Assembly: GCA_937871715.1 (NCBI GenBank)
Contig: CALMOE010000288.1
Coordinates: 1-63,242 of the forward strand
Source of the DNA: an uncultured Geobacter sp.
GTDB taxonomy: Bacteria > Desulfobacterota > Desulfuromonadia > Geobacterales > DSM-12255
Length of the DNA stretch: 63,242 bases
Reading direction: 5' to 3'
Shown here piece by piece: positions 47,065-57,471 of this stretch; position 1 is the stretch's first letter; the number at the start of each line of letters is the position of its first letter. The notes beneath the pieces are model-generated. The model saw nothing but the letters and a program-made list of their open reading frames with translations. It was not told the DNA's origin and ran no database searches. The translations under genes and the position numbers were made by a program.

Positions 47065-50049
47065 ATGAACGTAACAGGTACCACAAGACTGATCGCTAGC
47101 ATACAGAGGCGGGTAAGGAGCGAAGCCGGCAGGGCCGCAGCAAACCTGCTCTGGCTGAGAAAAAACATGCACCCCTATTTCTTCTCCGCCATGCAGGAGG
47201 AGCAGGGTGCCCTGGCGGCCCTGGCCGGGGGGCTGCAGACGCTGGCGGACAATCGCCGCCTTACCCTGGCTGACCGGGAAAACTGCCTCATCATGGCCTG
47301 CCCCAATACTCCAGGCTCCCTCTACGCCACCCTGAGAAACCTTCCCGAGAGGGAGGTCTCCTTCGCCTACTTTGCCCATTCGGCGGAGCCTGTCCCCGGG
47401 CTGGAAGCAGAGCTGGAGATTCAGCGCTTCGAGTTCGACCGGAAGGAGAACAGGGAGATCACCTCGGCGGACGGCTCGGAGATACCGTCACCGATCCGCA
47501 AAAGGATCGTAACTGAACTTAAGGATGCCTACCCCCAGCTCTCCCCGGAAATCTATGAGCGTCTGCTGCGCACCTTGTGGCGCAATAACCCGGCATACCT
47601 GCGCCTCTCCCCGCCGAGGCGCATTGCCCAGCTCGTCTGGCTTTTCGCCATGGGGAACGCCAACGGCGGGCTTTTCCTGGACCTGGAGGAGACGGGGATC
47701 CCGGGTGAGTCCAGGGTGCTGTTCGCGGTAGCCAATCCGCCGCAGCAGGATTTTCTCCTCCAGACCATGGAGGTGTTCAACCGCCTGGATATTGGCGTGC
47801 GCCGCGCCTACTGCCTCACCATCTCCAACGGTGTGCACCCCTATTTCCTCGGCATGTTCTTCGTCGGCCGCCGCGACGGCGCCCCCCTGGCCAAGGGGTC
47901 GGAGCTGTTCCGCTCCCTGCAGCAGGAGCTCTACACCACCCAGATCCTGGCCACCCACTCCCCGATGTATCGCGATTTTGTCGCCAAAAGGGTGATGGGG
48001 GGGGAGGATGCCTCCCTGGTGAACGCCATGATCACCTTCTGCCACACAACCCTTGCCCACAACCAGCCGGACCGCTTCAACCGGGGAGATGTGGCGGACG
48101 CATTCCACTCCCACCCCGAGATTGCACTGCAGCTGGTGGAGCTCTTCCGCAGCCGCTTCGATCCATCCCTGGAGGATAGGGGGGAGCAGTACGCCAAGGC
48201 CCTGGCCGCCGCGGGGCGCGCAGTCGGTGACTACAACACCGGCCATCGCTACCTTGACGAGATTCGCCGGGCAGTTTTCCGCTGCGCCCTGCTCTTCATT
48301 CGCCATACCCTGAAGACCAACTTCTTCGTCGACGCCAAGCAGGCCCTGGCTTTCCGCCTGGATCCGGCCTACCTGGGTGAGCTTGGGGACGAGTTCACCG
48401 CCGACCTGCCGCCGGAGCGCCCCTTCCGCATCACCTTTTTCTACGGCCGCTTCGGTGCCGGCTACCACATCGGCTTCTCCGACATCGCCCGCGGCGGCTG
48501 GCGCACCATCATCGCCCGCAGCCGGGATGACTACACCATCTGCGCCAACACCCTCTTCCGCGAAGTCTATGTTCTTGCCAGCACCCAGCACCTGAAGAAC
48601 AAGGACATCTACGAGGGGGGATCGAAGATGGTGGTCCTCCTCAATGCGGTGGACCTGGGGGCTGCCGAGCGTGAACTGGAGACCTGGAGGCTGTACAAGC
48701 TCCAGTACGGCATGCTCAACGCATTCCTCGACATCTTCGTCACAACGGATGGAAGGGCCAGCGATCCCCGGGTGGTTGACTACTACGGCGAGGATGAGCC
48801 GATCGAGCTGGGACCGGACGAGAACATGCACGACAGCATGGTGGAGACCATCGCCTCCCTCTCCCGCAGGCGCGGTTACCTCCTCGGCATCGGCATCATC
48901 TCCAGCAAGAGGGTCGGCATCAACCACAAGGAGTACGGGGTCACCTCCACCGGTGTTGTCAAGTTTGCCGAGATAACCATGGCCGAGCTGGGGATCGACA
49001 TCTACCGTGACCGATTCTCCCTGAAAATGACCGGCGGACCCAACGGCGATGTGGCCGGCAACGCCCTGCGGATAATCCTCAAGCGCTGTCCAAAAGCTGA
49101 GGTCAGGCTGGTCCTGGACGGGACAGCAGCAATTTACGATCCTTCTGGAATAGACAGGGGCGGGCTGCAGAGGCTGGTGCTGAGTCACGACCTTGAGGAG
49201 TACGACCCGCAGGCCCTTCGTCCCGGAGGGTTCATCCTCTACCGCAACCGCCGCCGCACCGACGGACTGAGGGAGCTCTACTGCCGCACGGCAAACATCG
49301 ACGGGGTGATCCGGGAGGAGTGGGTCTCCCTGGACGACTTCTCCCGGGAGTACGGCGACCTGGTGTTCTCCGTGCAGGCGGACCTCTTCATCCCCGCTGG
49401 GGGGAGGCCGGAAAGCATCGATATGCAGAGCTGCAGCCGCTTCTTTGCTGCCGACGGCACCCCTTCCGCCCGGGCCGTGATCGAGGGGGCAAACTCGTTC
49501 ATCACCCCTGACGCGAGGGTGGCACTGCAGAAGCAAGGTGTTATAATTATGCGCGACGCCTCGGCCAACAAGTGCGGGGTCATCTCTTCATCCTACGAAA
49601 TCATCGCCAACCTCATCCTCTCCGAGGAGGAGTTCCTGGAGCAGAAGGATCGTTACGTGGCAGACGTCCTTGCAATCCTGGAGAAACGCGCCGAGGACGA
49701 GGCACGCCTGATTCTGGCGCGCAAGCGCGAGCCCGGCTGCTCCCACCTCTACACCGAGATTTCCGCCGCCATCAGCCAGGAGATAAACTCTCTCTACGCC
49801 AGGCTCTTCAGGTATTTCCAGACAAATCCGCAGCTCTGCCTCAAACCCCTCTACCGGAAGGTGATCCTCGCCCATCTACCCAGGATGCTGAGCGGCTCCC
49901 ACCGCCTGCGGCGCAGGGTGGGGGGGCTTCCTCCGAAGTACCTTTTCGCCATACTGGCGGCGGAGATTGCCTCCTCCCTGGTATACCGCGGGGACAGGGA
50001 GGCCGATTTCGCCGCCAGCCTGAAAGGGCACCTGCAGCGCAATTTCTGA
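47065..50049 (+). CDS. Large NAD-type glutamate dehydrogenase
   Basis: This 994-residue protein belongs to the large (about 115 kDa) glutamate dehydrogenase group. It would deaminate glutamate to 2-oxoglutarate and ammonia with NAD. The centre contains [40 protein letters not shown] with the expected catalytic lysine, and [13 protein letters not shown] of the nucleotide domain. [16 protein letters not shown] lies in the C-terminal part. The long N-terminal extension is typical of catabolic, regulated enzymes. ATG 47065 follows GGGGAAGGG. It is driven by the sigma-54 promoter just upstream and is followed after 40 bases by amino-acid transporter genes. Confidence 0.88.
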   Translation: MNVTGTTRLIASIQRRVRSEAGRAAANLLWLRKNMHPYFFSAMQEEQGALAALAGGLQTLADNRRLTLADRENCLIMACPNTPGSLYATLRNLPEREVSFAYFAHSAEPVPGLEAELEIQRFEFDRKENREITSADGSEIPSPIRKRIVTELKDAYPQLSPEIYERLLRTLWRNNPAYLRLSPPRRIAQLVWLFAMGNANGGLFLDLEETGIPGESRVLFAVANPPQQDFLLQTMEVFNRLDIGVRRAYCLTISNGVHPYFLGMFFVGRRDGAPLAKGSELFRSLQQELYTTQILATHSPMYRDFVAKRVMGGEDASLVNAMITFCHTTLAHNQPDRFNRGDVADAFHSHPEIALQLVELFRSRFDPSLEDRGEQYAKALAAAGRAVGDYNTGHRYLDEIRRAVFRCALLFIRHTLKTNFFVDAKQALAFRLDPAYLGELGDEFTADLPPERPFRITFFYGRFGAGYHIGFSDIARGGWRTIIARSRDDYTICANTLFREVYVLASTQHLKNKDIYEGGSKMVVLLNAVDLGAAERELETWRLYKLQYGMLNAFLDIFVTTDGRASDPRVVDYYGEDEPIELGPDENMHDSMVETIASLSRRRGYLLGIGIISSKRVGINHKEYGVTSTGVVKFAEITMAELGIDIYRDRFSLKMTGGPNGDVAGNALRIILKRCPKAEVRLVLDGTAAIYDPSGIDRGGLQRLVLSHDLEEYDPQALRPGGFILYRNRRRTDGLRELYCRTANIDGVIREEWVSLDDFSREYGDLVFSVQADLFIPAGGRPESIDMQSCSRFFAADGTPSARAVIEGANSFITPDARVALQKQGVIIMRDASANKCGVISSSYEIIANLILSEEEFLEQKDRYVADVLAILEKRAEDEARLILARKREPGCSHLYTEISAAISQEINSLYARLFRYFQTNPQLCLKPLYRKVILAHLPRMLSGSHRLRRRVGGLPPKYLFAILAAEIASSLVYRGDREADFAASLKGHLQRNF

Positions 50050-50089
50050 AACAGATCTTCATATCCGCAAGCAAACAAGGAGCAGCCGC

Positions 50090-50824
50090 ATGATCAAATT
50101 CAACGCAGTACACAAGTGGTTCAAGAGCCTCCATGTCCTGAACGACATCAACCTGAGCGTTCAGCAGGGGGAGGTGGTGGTTGTCTGCGGCCCCTCGGGG
50201 TCGGGCAAGTCGACCCTTATCAGGACCATCAACCAGCTGGAGCCGATCGACAAGGGGAGCCTCATCGTGGACGGCATGGACCTCTGCGACAAGAAGACCG
50301 ACATCAACCGCCTGAGGGCCGAGGTCGGATTCGTCTTCCAGCAGTTCAACCTCTATCCCCATCTCTCCGTATTGAACAACATAACCCTTGCGCCGACCAA
50401 GATCCGCAAGACCCCCCGCAAGGATGCGGAGGAGCAGGCGATGGCCCTCCTGGAGAGGGTCGGGCTGGCCAACAAGCGCGACTCCTATCCATCCCAGCTC
50501 TCCGGCGGCCAGCAGCAGCGGGTGGCCATCGCCCGGGCCCTGGCCATGAAGCCGAAGATCATGCTCTTCGACGAGCCGACCTCGGCCCTCGACCCGGAGA
50601 TGATCGGCGAGGTGCTGGCGGTCATGCAGGATCTTGCCAGGAGCGGCATGACCATGGTCTGCGTCACCCACGAGATGGGATTCGCCCGTGAAGTTGCCGA
50701 CCGGGTGGTGTTCATGGATCACGGTGTCATCTTAGAGGAGGCCGAACCGGAGGAGTTCTTCCGCAACCCGCAGCATGACCGGGCGAAGCAGTTCCTGAAG
50801 CAGCTTCTCTCCCCCATGCACTAA
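50090..50824 (+). CDS. Polar amino-acid ABC transporter ATPase
   Basis: This 244-residue ATPase is of the GlnQ/GltL type. Walker A is GPSGSGKST, the Q-loop lies in [13 protein letters not shown], the signature is LSGGQQQR, Walker B is [12 protein letters not shown] and the switch His is in VTHEMGFA. It energises the uptake system encoded by the next three genes. AAGGAG precedes ATG. Confidence 0.95.
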   Translation: MIKFNAVHKWFKSLHVLNDINLSVQQGEVVVVCGPSGSGKSTLIRTINQLEPIDKGSLIVDGMDLCDKKTDINRLRAEVGFVFQQFNLYPHLSVLNNITLAPTKIRKTPRKDAEEQAMALLERVGLANKRDSYPSQLSGGQQQRVAIARALAMKPKIMLFDEPTSALDPEMIGEVLAVMQDLARSGMTMVCVTHEMGFAREVADRVVFMDHGVILEEAEPEEFFRNPQHDRAKQFLKQLLSPMH

Positions 50825-50832
50825 TCAAGGAA

Positions 50833-50853
50833 CGAGGATCGAGGTTCGAGGCT
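50833..50853 (+). repeat. Three heptamer repeats between ATPase and binding-protein genes
   Basis: CGAGGAT, CGAGGTT and CGAGGCT stand in tandem with a 7-bp period. The last copy could form a weak stem with AGCCT about 20 bases later, ahead of a T-run. A related 7-bp repeat occurs in the next long intergenic gap. Confidence 0.6.
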
Positions 50854-50907
50854 TTTAACCTTAAACTGCGAGCCTTTTCCTAACTCAATCAAAAAAAGGA
50901 GAAAAAA

Positions 50908-51729
50908 ATGAAAAAACTCGTTGCCATGTTGATGATGACTGCAGCAGTATCCATCGCCGCCAAGAGCTTTGCCGCCGCCCCGGCTGACACCCTGGCTGAG
51001 GTGAAGAAGAAGGGGGTGCTGGTGGCCGGGGTGAAGGACTCCCTCCCCCCATTCGGCTATGTGGATGAGAAAACCCGCACCATCATCGGCTACGACATCG
51101 ACTTCATCAACGCCATCGCCAAGAAGCTCGGCGTTAAGGTGGAGCTGAAGCCGGTGACCTCTGCCAGCCGCATGCCCCAGCTGCAGGAGGGGAACATAGA
51201 CATCATCGCCGCCACCATGACCAAGAACCCGGAGCGGGCCAAGCAGATAGACTTCAGCCACACATACTTCTTCACCGGCCAGAAGTTCATCACCAGGAAA
51301 GGGGCGGTAAAATCCGTCAAGGACCTGGAAGGGAAGAAGGTCGGCACCGCCAAGGGATCCACGTCCGAGCAGAACGTGAAGAAGGCGATCCCCTCCGCAA
51401 CCGTTCTCTCCTTCGACGACTACCCCCAGGCTTTCCTCGCCCTGCAGCAGGGTAAGGTGCAGGCAGTGACCACCGACGAGGCGATCCTGGCCGGCATCCT
51501 CGCCAAAGCCCCAAACAAGGGGCAGTTCGAGATCCCCAACGTGCAGATCTCCGACGAGCCTTACGGGCTGGGGATGAGGAAGGGTGACAAGAACTTCGTC
51601 GACTTCGTCAACAAGACCATCCTGGAGATGGAGAAGTCCGGCGAGGCGAAGAAGATCTTCGACAAGTGGTTCGGCCCCAAGACCGACTTCCACCTGCAGC
51701 GTAACTTCAAGATAGTTGCCGGCAAATAA
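50908..51729 (+). CDS. Periplasmic polar amino-acid-binding protein
   Basis: This 273-residue binding protein has signal peptide MKKLVAMLMMTAAVSIAAKSFA. The family 3 fold shows GVKDSLPPFGYVDEKTRTIIG, ASRMPQLQEGNIDIIAATMT and DFSHTYFFTGQKF. The Arg after the SAS turn and the overall pattern resemble glutamate/aspartate binders such as PEB1a. This fits the adjacent glutamate dehydrogenase but is not proof of ligand. AAGGAG precedes ATG. Confidence 0.93.
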   Translation: MKKLVAMLMMTAAVSIAAKSFAAAPADTLAEVKKKGVLVAGVKDSLPPFGYVDEKTRTIIGYDIDFINAIAKKLGVKVELKPVTSASRMPQLQEGNIDIIAATMTKNPERAKQIDFSHTYFFTGQKFITRKGAVKSVKDLEGKKVGTAKGSTSEQNVKKAIPSATVLSFDDYPQAFLALQQGKVQAVTTDEAILAGILAKAPNKGQFEIPNVQISDEPYGLGMRKGDKNFVDFVNKTILEMEKSGEAKKIFDKWFGPKTDFHLQRNFKIVAGK

Positions 51730-51747
51730 AAGGCTGCTCCAGGCTCA

Positions 51748-51790
51748 GGGCTCGGGGGTCAGGGTTTTACCCCGAGCCCCGAGCCCCGAG
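51748..51790 (+). repeat. Heptamer repeats forming a GC-rich hairpin after the binding-protein gene
   Basis: CCCCGAG is repeated three times (51770-51790) and faces a complementary GGGCTCGGGG at 51748-51757. The 10-bp stem can therefore form in two or three registers, and no T-tract follows. It probably stabilises the binding-protein mRNA end or reduces read-through to the permeases. Confidence 0.65.
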
Positions 51791-51814
51791 CCCGAATCCG
51801 CACGAGGTTTATTC

Positions 51815-52519
51815 ATGCTTTCATATCAATTCGACTGGTCGGTCGTCACCACGGGCAAGTACTTCGAGTGGCTGGTTTCCGGACTCGGCCTGACCCTGCA
51901 GCTCTCCGCTGCCGGAATCGTCCTCTCCTTTCTCCTCGGCCTGCTCATTGCCGTGCTGCGCATGAGCCATTTCAGCCCCCTGCGCTGGTTCGCCCATGTC
52001 TACCTGGAGTTCTTCCGCAACACGCCGCTCCTGGTGCAGATCTTCTTCTGGTACTTCGGCTCCTACAAGCTCCTCCCCATGGCGGTCAACGAGTGGCTGA
52101 ACAGCACCAACTTCGAGTTCGCCGCCGCCCTGATCGCCCTGACCATCTACACCTCGGCCTTCATCGCCGAGGATATCCGTTCCGGGGTTCTCTCCATACC
52201 CAAGGAGCAGATGGAGGCAGCCAGGAGCGCCGGCTTCTCCTATATCCGTTCCATGCAGTACATCATCCTCCCCCAGGCGGTGCGGATCACTGTCCCCCCC
52301 CTGATCAACCAGTTCCTCAACCTGGCGAAGAACTCCTCCCTGGCCATGACCATCGGCGTCATGGAGCTGACCTACCAGGCCCGCCAGGTGGAGAGCTACA
52401 CCTTCAAGGGGTTCGAGGCGTTCACCGCCGCCACCCTGGTTTACCTGGTGCTTTCGGTGGTCATCACCGCCCTGATGGACCAGTACAACAACAGGGTACT
52501 CAACCCCCAGAGGGGATAA
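51815..52519 (+). CDS. Polar amino-acid ABC transporter permease 1
   Basis: This 234-residue inner-membrane protein of the GlnP/GltJ type has about five spans. The EAA loop is EAARSAGFSYIRSMQYIILPQAVR, which contacts the ATPase. The start is ATG 51815 (MLSYQFDWSVVTTG) with CGAGG upstream; the longer open frame crosses the repeat hairpin and is not used. Confidence 0.93.
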   Translation: MLSYQFDWSVVTTGKYFEWLVSGLGLTLQLSAAGIVLSFLLGLLIAVLRMSHFSPLRWFAHVYLEFFRNTPLLVQIFFWYFGSYKLLPMAVNEWLNSTNFEFAAALIALTIYTSAFIAEDIRSGVLSIPKEQMEAARSAGFSYIRSMQYIILPQAVRITVPPLINQFLNLAKNSSLAMTIGVMELTYQARQVESYTFKGFEAFTAATLVYLVLSVVITALMDQYNNRVLNPQRG

Positions 52520-52572
52520 CGGCAGATGGGGTAGCTTAAAACCAGTCAGCATCAATCAGCGAGAGGTACAGT

Positions 52573-53274
52573 ATGGATGGGCTCTTCGATTTTCAAGTAA
52601 TTACTAACAATTTCACCTATTTCATGGTGGGCCGCTACCCCGAGGGACCCCTCGGCGGGCTGGGGCTGACCCTCTACCTGGCAGCGGTATCCTGCATACT
52701 CTCCTTCTTCGGCGGGCTGATACTGGGGCTTCTCAGCCTCTCACGCCATGCCGCCATCAGGTATCCGGTCAATCTATTCATCAACACCTTCAGGGGGATG
52801 CCGCTCCTCATGGTGATCTTCTGGATGTACTTCCTCCTCCCCGCACTGCTGGGGAAGACCGTGCCGGAGAGCCGGACGGTCATCATGGGGCTGACCATAT
52901 TCACCTCGGCATACATGTCACAGATCGTCATTGCCGGCATCAAGGGGATCCCCAAGGGGCAGACCGAGGCGGCAATCTCTACCGGCCTGAAACCATGGCA
53001 GGCAATGGTCTACGTCGTCCTCCCCCAGGGGCTGCGTAACATGATCCCCTCCTTTGTCAACCAGTTCGTCTCCCTCATCAAGGACACCTCCCTGGCCTTC
53101 ATCGTCGGGGTCTCCGAGCTCACCCACGTGGCTACTCAGGTCAACAACCGGACCATGTCGTCGCCAACGGAGATATTTATCTTCATCGCCGTTGTTTATT
53201 TCCTCATCTGCTACGCCTTCACCACCCTCTCCCGCTGGCTGGAGGGGCGGCTCGCCTGGCGCAAGGCCATCTGA
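52573..53274 (+). CDS. Polar amino-acid ABC transporter permease 2
   Basis: This 233-residue partner permease has an EAA loop in TEAAISTGLKPWQAMVYVVLPQGLRNM and a typical FRGMPLLMVIFWMYF segment. It forms the translocation path with permease 1. GAGAGG precedes ATG. It is the last gene of the unit. Confidence 0.93.
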   Translation: MDGLFDFQVITNNFTYFMVGRYPEGPLGGLGLTLYLAAVSCILSFFGGLILGLLSLSRHAAIRYPVNLFINTFRGMPLLMVIFWMYFLLPALLGKTVPESRTVIMGLTIFTSAYMSQIVIAGIKGIPKGQTEAAISTGLKPWQAMVYVVLPQGLRNMIPSFVNQFVSLIKDTSLAFIVGVSELTHVATQVNNRTMSSPTEIFIFIAVVYFLICYAFTTLSRWLEGRLAWRKAI

Positions 53275-53300
53275 CAGGACAAAAGCAGAGGGAAATTATG

Positions 53301-53333
53301 CGGGCGCCTCGTTGTCGGGGCGCCCGTTTTTTT
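53301..53333 (+). terminator. Terminator of the amino-acid transport unit
   Basis: CGGGCGCCTCG pairs with CGGGGCGCCCG (one G-T pair) around a 4-base TTGT loop, followed by seven T. Confidence 0.93.
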
Positions 53334-53443
53334 CAGCCGGAGTCTTGAGGAGGCGAATTGGTAACTTATAATAAAGTGGTCCGGCGAGCTGTTCATTGTC
53401 GCCACTCTGGAATGCAGAGGAGCATGGCTGTCATGGAGTCTGT

Positions 53444-56422
53444 ATGCGCTGTCATGGATTTGCCGCTTTATTTAGCCTCCTGGTTGCCCTTTTTCCCATT
53501 ACAACCCCTGCCCATGCCCTGGAAAAGGCGACAATCCAGCTCAAATGGCTGCACCATTTCCAGTTCGCCGGCTACTACATGGCGCTGGAAAAGGGGTTCT
53601 ATCGTGATGCCGGGCTGGACATTGTCATAAGGGAGGGGGGACCAGCCGTGGAGGTGGAGCGGGAGGTCGCGTCCGGGAGGGCCGACTTCGGTACCGGCAC
53701 CTCGTCCCTGCTCCTATATCTTGCCAAGGGTGAAGATTTAGTCGTCCTCGGGCAGATATTCCAGCACTCGCCGGCCATCTTCCTCACCCCCAGGAAAACA
53801 GGCATCCGCTCCATAAAGGAGATGGCTGGGAGGCGCTTCATGTACGCCAACCAGCATGGCGACATGGGAGCGCTGCTGAAGCGGCACGGCGTGGAAGAGA
53901 GCCGAATAGTCAAGGTCTCCCACAATGGGGATCCGGCCAACCTCTTGAAAGGCAAGGCCGACGTCATGCTCGCTTACAGCTTCAACGAGCCATTCTTCCT
54001 TGAGGCGGTGGGAGAGCCATACCTGACATTTTCCCCACTCTCATTCGGCATAGATTTCTACGGGGACAACCTCTTTACCACCAAGCGGATGGTCAGGGAG
54101 AGACCGGAGTTCACCAAGGCTTTCCGCGACGCCTCCCTGCTCGGCTGGCGTTACGCCTTGGAACATAAGGCGGAAGCCGTAGAGCTGATCCATAGTAAAT
54201 ACACCGCGGGTATGAGCCGGGAGTGGCTGCATTTCGAGGCTGATCAGGTGGATAACCTGGTCCAGCCGGATCTTGTGGAGATAGGATACCAGAGCCTGGA
54301 GCGCTGGCAGAGAATCGCCGACACTTTTGCGGAGCTTGGCATGCTCCCCAAGGGGTTCGATCCTAGTCCCGTCATCTACGCGCCACGGCAGATAAGGGAC
54401 TACGGTCCCCTGCTGGGGGTGATCGTTTTTGCCGCGGCAGCCATAGGGGTACTGGCCTGGATGGTAACTACCTTCAGGCGACTGAACATCAAGCTTGAGA
54501 ATGAGATCGTGGAGCGCAGGGGGGCAGAGAAGGCGCTTAGGGAGAGGGAGGAGCTCTTCTCCCTCTTCATGAAGCATTCCCCCCTCTACACCTACATAAA
54601 ACGGGTAGAAGAGAACCAAAGCCGGGTGGTCGCGGCAAGCGACAACTTCATCGACCTGACCGGCTTGAAGGCGGAAGAGATGGTCGGCCGTACCATGGAA
54701 GAGCTCTTCCCCCCCGAGTTCGCCCGCAAGATAACCGAGGACGATCTGTCAGTGGTGCGTGAAGGCAGGCCGATCCAGCTTGACGAGGAGTTCGGCGGCA
54801 GGAGTTTTACGACCATAAAGTTCCCCATAGCAATGAATGGCAGAAGTAGCCTCTTGGCCGGATTTACCATGGATGTGACCGAGAGGGTGCGGGCGGAGAG
54901 GGCTCTGCGGGAGAGCGAGGAGAGGCACCGGGTCATCCTGCGGACCGCCATGGAGGGGTTCTGGCTGGTGAACATGGAGGGGCGGCTTCTGGAGGTGAAT
55001 GACGCTTATTGCCGCATGAGCGGTTACGTCCGGGAGGAGCTCCTGACCATGGGGATAAGTGATCTGGAGGCAGCCGAAACCGCCGAGGAGATATCCTCGC
55101 ACATGAAATTACTGACAGAGATCGGGAGCGACTCCTTCGAGACCAGGCATCGGCGCAGGGACGGGAGCCTGTTTGATCTGGAGATCAATGCCCAGCACAG
55201 CACTCTCGAAGGGGGGAGTTTCGTGGTATTCATGCGGGATATCACCGGGCGCAAGCGAGCCGAGGAAAAGAGGCGGATGCTGGAGAGCCAGCTCTTCCAT
55301 GCCCAGAAGCTGGAGAGCCTGGGGGTCCTGGCCGGAGGGATAGCCCATGATTTCAACAATATCCTCATGGCAGTCATGGGGAACGCCGAGCTTGCCCTGA
55401 TGCGTCTAGGCAAGGAGTCTCCAGTAGCAGAGAACCTGCAGCGTATCGAGCAGGCAGCTGCCCGTGCCGCCGACCTTGCCAGGCAGATGCTCGCCTACTC
55501 GGGCAAGGGGAGATTTGTTGTCGAGAGGATCGATCTGAATCACCTCCTTGAGGAGATGCTCCCCATGCTCCAGGCATCCATCTCCAAGAAGGTGGTGCTG
55601 CATCTCAATCCGACATCCAGGATTCCAAGCGTCCAGGCCGATGCCACCCAGTTGCGCCAGATAGTGCTAAATCTGGTGATCAATGCCTCCGAGGCCATCG
55701 GGGAGAGGAGCGGCATCATTGCCATCTCCACCGGCTGCATGCGCTGCGATAGCAGCTGCATCAAGGGGCTCTTGTTTGCCTACGAAATCAGCGAGGGGTT
55801 CTACACCTATCTGGAGGTCACGGATACGGGTTGCGGCATGGATGAAGAGACCCTCGCCAGGGTCTTCGACCCATTCTTTTCCACGAAGTTCACCGGCCGC
55901 GGCCTGGGGATGGCCGCCGTGCTGGGAATCATCAGGGGGCACAAGGGGGGGATCAGGGTGGAGAGTACCCCCGGTAAGGGGAGTAGCTTCAGGATATTGT
56001 TGCCGGCCAGCGATGCATTGCCGGAACTAGTCGAAGAAGGTGCAGGCATTGACGAGCGCCGCTTCTCGGGGACGGTCCTCCTGGTCGACGACGAGGAGAC
56101 TGTGCGCGCTGTAGGGAGCGAAATGCTCATGAGCCTGGGGCTCGGGGTCGTTACCGCCGCAGACGGGCGCGAGGCGCTGGACCTGCTGCGTGTCAGGGAT
56201 GACATAGACTTGGTGATTCTCGACCTGACCATGCCGATCATGGACGGGGAGGAGTGCTGTCGCGAGTTGCGGCTGATCAGGCCGGATATGATGGTAATTG
56301 TGTCAAGCGGTTACAGTGAGGAAGATGTTGCCAAGCGCTTCAAGGGGGAGCCGGTGGCCGGTTTCATTCAGAAGCCCTATGATTTGCCAACTCTCAAAAA
56401 AGTGTTGACGGGGATCGTCTGA
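53444..56422 (+). CDS. Hybrid histidine kinase with NMT1/THI5-like periplasmic sensor domain
   Basis: This 992-residue protein begins with signal peptide MRCHGFAALFSLLVALFPITTPAHA. An NMT1/THI5-like binding domain follows (IQLKWLHHFQFAGYYMALEKGFYRDAGLDI, residues about 27-250), then a membrane span near 335-355. Two PAS domains come next, then HisKA with H635 in GGIAHDFNNIL, HATPase (DTGCGMDEETLARVFDPFFSTKF) and a C-terminal receiver with D927. NMT1-type domains bind pyrimidine-like thiamine precursors or similar ligands; the ligand here is unknown. ATG 53444 is favoured because GGAG is five bases upstream and the signal peptide starts there. No output regulator lies nearby. Confidence 0.88.
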   Translation: MRCHGFAALFSLLVALFPITTPAHALEKATIQLKWLHHFQFAGYYMALEKGFYRDAGLDIVIREGGPAVEVEREVASGRADFGTGTSSLLLYLAKGEDLVVLGQIFQHSPAIFLTPRKTGIRSIKEMAGRRFMYANQHGDMGALLKRHGVEESRIVKVSHNGDPANLLKGKADVMLAYSFNEPFFLEAVGEPYLTFSPLSFGIDFYGDNLFTTKRMVRERPEFTKAFRDASLLGWRYALEHKAEAVELIHSKYTAGMSREWLHFEADQVDNLVQPDLVEIGYQSLERWQRIADTFAELGMLPKGFDPSPVIYAPRQIRDYGPLLGVIVFAAAAIGVLAWMVTTFRRLNIKLENEIVERRGAEKALREREELFSLFMKHSPLYTYIKRVEENQSRVVAASDNFIDLTGLKAEEMVGRTMEELFPPEFARKITEDDLSVVREGRPIQLDEEFGGRSFTTIKFPIAMNGRSSLLAGFTMDVTERVRAERALRESEERHRVILRTAMEGFWLVNMEGRLLEVNDAYCRMSGYVREELLTMGISDLEAAETAEEISSHMKLLTEIGSDSFETRHRRRDGSLFDLEINAQHSTLEGGSFVVFMRDITGRKRAEEKRRMLESQLFHAQKLESLGVLAGGIAHDFNNILMAVMGNAELALMRLGKESPVAENLQRIEQAAARAADLARQMLAYSGKGRFVVERIDLNHLLEEMLPMLQASISKKVVLHLNPTSRIPSVQADATQLRQIVLNLVINASEAIGERSGIIAISTGCMRCDSSCIKGLLFAYEISEGFYTYLEVTDTGCGMDEETLARVFDPFFSTKFTGRGLGMAAVLGIIRGHKGGIRVESTPGKGSSFRILLPASDALPELVEEGAGIDERRFSGTVLLVDDEETVRAVGSEMLMSLGLGVVTAADGREALDLLRVRDDIDLVILDLTMPIMDGEECCRELRLIRPDMMVIVSSGYSEEDVAKRFKGEPVAGFIQKPYDLPTLKKVLTGIV

Positions 56423-56445
56423 CGTTTCCGTGCTGCCACATCGCA

Positions 56446-57384
56446 TCAGAACATCAGCAGGTGCAGCACTCCGCGGATGAGGATGCCGGCAACCACCCCG
56501 GTGATGGCTGGCCTGATCACCGAGGCGCAGCGGCTCCCCGCGGAGATGAGTACCGCCACGCCGACGATGTCGCAGGGGTTGGTGATGAAGCCGGCCATCC
56601 TGTTCAGCTCCTGCACGGTGATGGCCCCCTCCTTGAGGAGATTCAGGGTGACCCCCATCATGGCGGTGCCGCCGGCCAGGTACTTGGTGGCCAGGGGGAG
56701 CACCGCGGCTGCCGGGAAGCCGATGAGTCGGAAGAGTGGGGTGATCGCCGTTTCCAAGAGGCCGATGGCGCCTGTGGCCTTGAGGATGTTCACCAGGAAG
56801 ATGGCGAGGATGAGGATGGGGATGGTGCCGATGATCACCTGTACCCCCTCCTGACCGCCGCTGATCATCAGGTTGAGGATGGTCGACTTTTTGTTGTCCG
56901 ACGGTGGGGGGAGCTCACCCGAGTCCGCCGGGTGGGAGTCGTCTGCACCCCGGGCGAAGATGTAGTAGGTGAGGGCGGCCGCGGAAAGACCGCCGATCGC
57001 CGAAGTGAGCATGATCGCCCAGAGGTTCAGGCCGGAGGCCACCATGGGGAAGACCACGTTGGCCTGGGAGAGGGTGAGGACCATGGCCAGGGTTGCGGCG
57101 ATCTGCCTCCTGGATGTGCCGTCCTTCTCCATGATCGCCAGGGTGGCCAGGGGGGCGGCGAAGCTGACCAGCAGCATCTGCACGATGGCGAACGCACCGG
57201 CTCCTGGGATGCCGAAGAGGCGCAGCAGCGGCCGTAGCAGGCGGGCCACCATCGCCAGGACACCCCTTGCATCCAGCACCTTCATGATCGCCATCATGAT
57301 CACCAGCACCGGCATTAGCACGTACAGGGAGAGGTCAAGGCCGGCCTTCCCCGATACGAGCATTATCTTTACCAGATCTTCCAT
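56446..57384 (-). CDS. Membrane protein with nucleoside-recognition (Gate) domains
   Basis: This 312-residue integral membrane protein is related to spore-maturation and nucleoside-recognition proteins. Two homologous halves are visible, each starting with a segment like LYVLMPVLVIMMAIMKVLDARGV and GTIPILILAIFLVNILKATGA. They are separated by a hydrophilic stretch around residues 145-170. The transported substrate is unknown, and the family name does not prove nucleoside binding. GGAG is six bases before ATG. It converges with the hybrid kinase, 23 bases apart. Confidence 0.8.
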   Translation of the reverse strand: MEDLVKIMLVSGKAGLDLSLYVLMPVLVIMMAIMKVLDARGVLAMVARLLRPLLRLFGIPGAGAFAIVQMLLVSFAAPLATLAIMEKDGTSRRQIAATLAMVLTLSQANVVFPMVASGLNLWAIMLTSAIGGLSAAALTYYIFARGADDSHPADSGELPPPSDNKKSTILNLMISGGQEGVQVIIGTIPILILAIFLVNILKATGAIGLLETAITPLFRLIGFPAAAVLPLATKYLAGGTAMMGVTLNLLKEGAITVQELNRMAGFITNPCDIVGVAVLISAGSRCASVIRPAITGVVAGILIRGVLHLLMF

Positions 57385-57471
57385 GGATCGCTCCGTTTCA
57401 GCCGAATCATCCCCGCGCAGTGAATATTCTGCAAGATCCTTTCAAAGTCAATGATTTCCTCTAAATACTGT

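Noticed and set aside
47488-49536. 682-codon open frame on the minus strand within the glutamate dehydrogenase gene
   Set aside because: It is antisense to a protein with clear family motifs, has low-complexity composition and arises from G/C-rich third codon positions.
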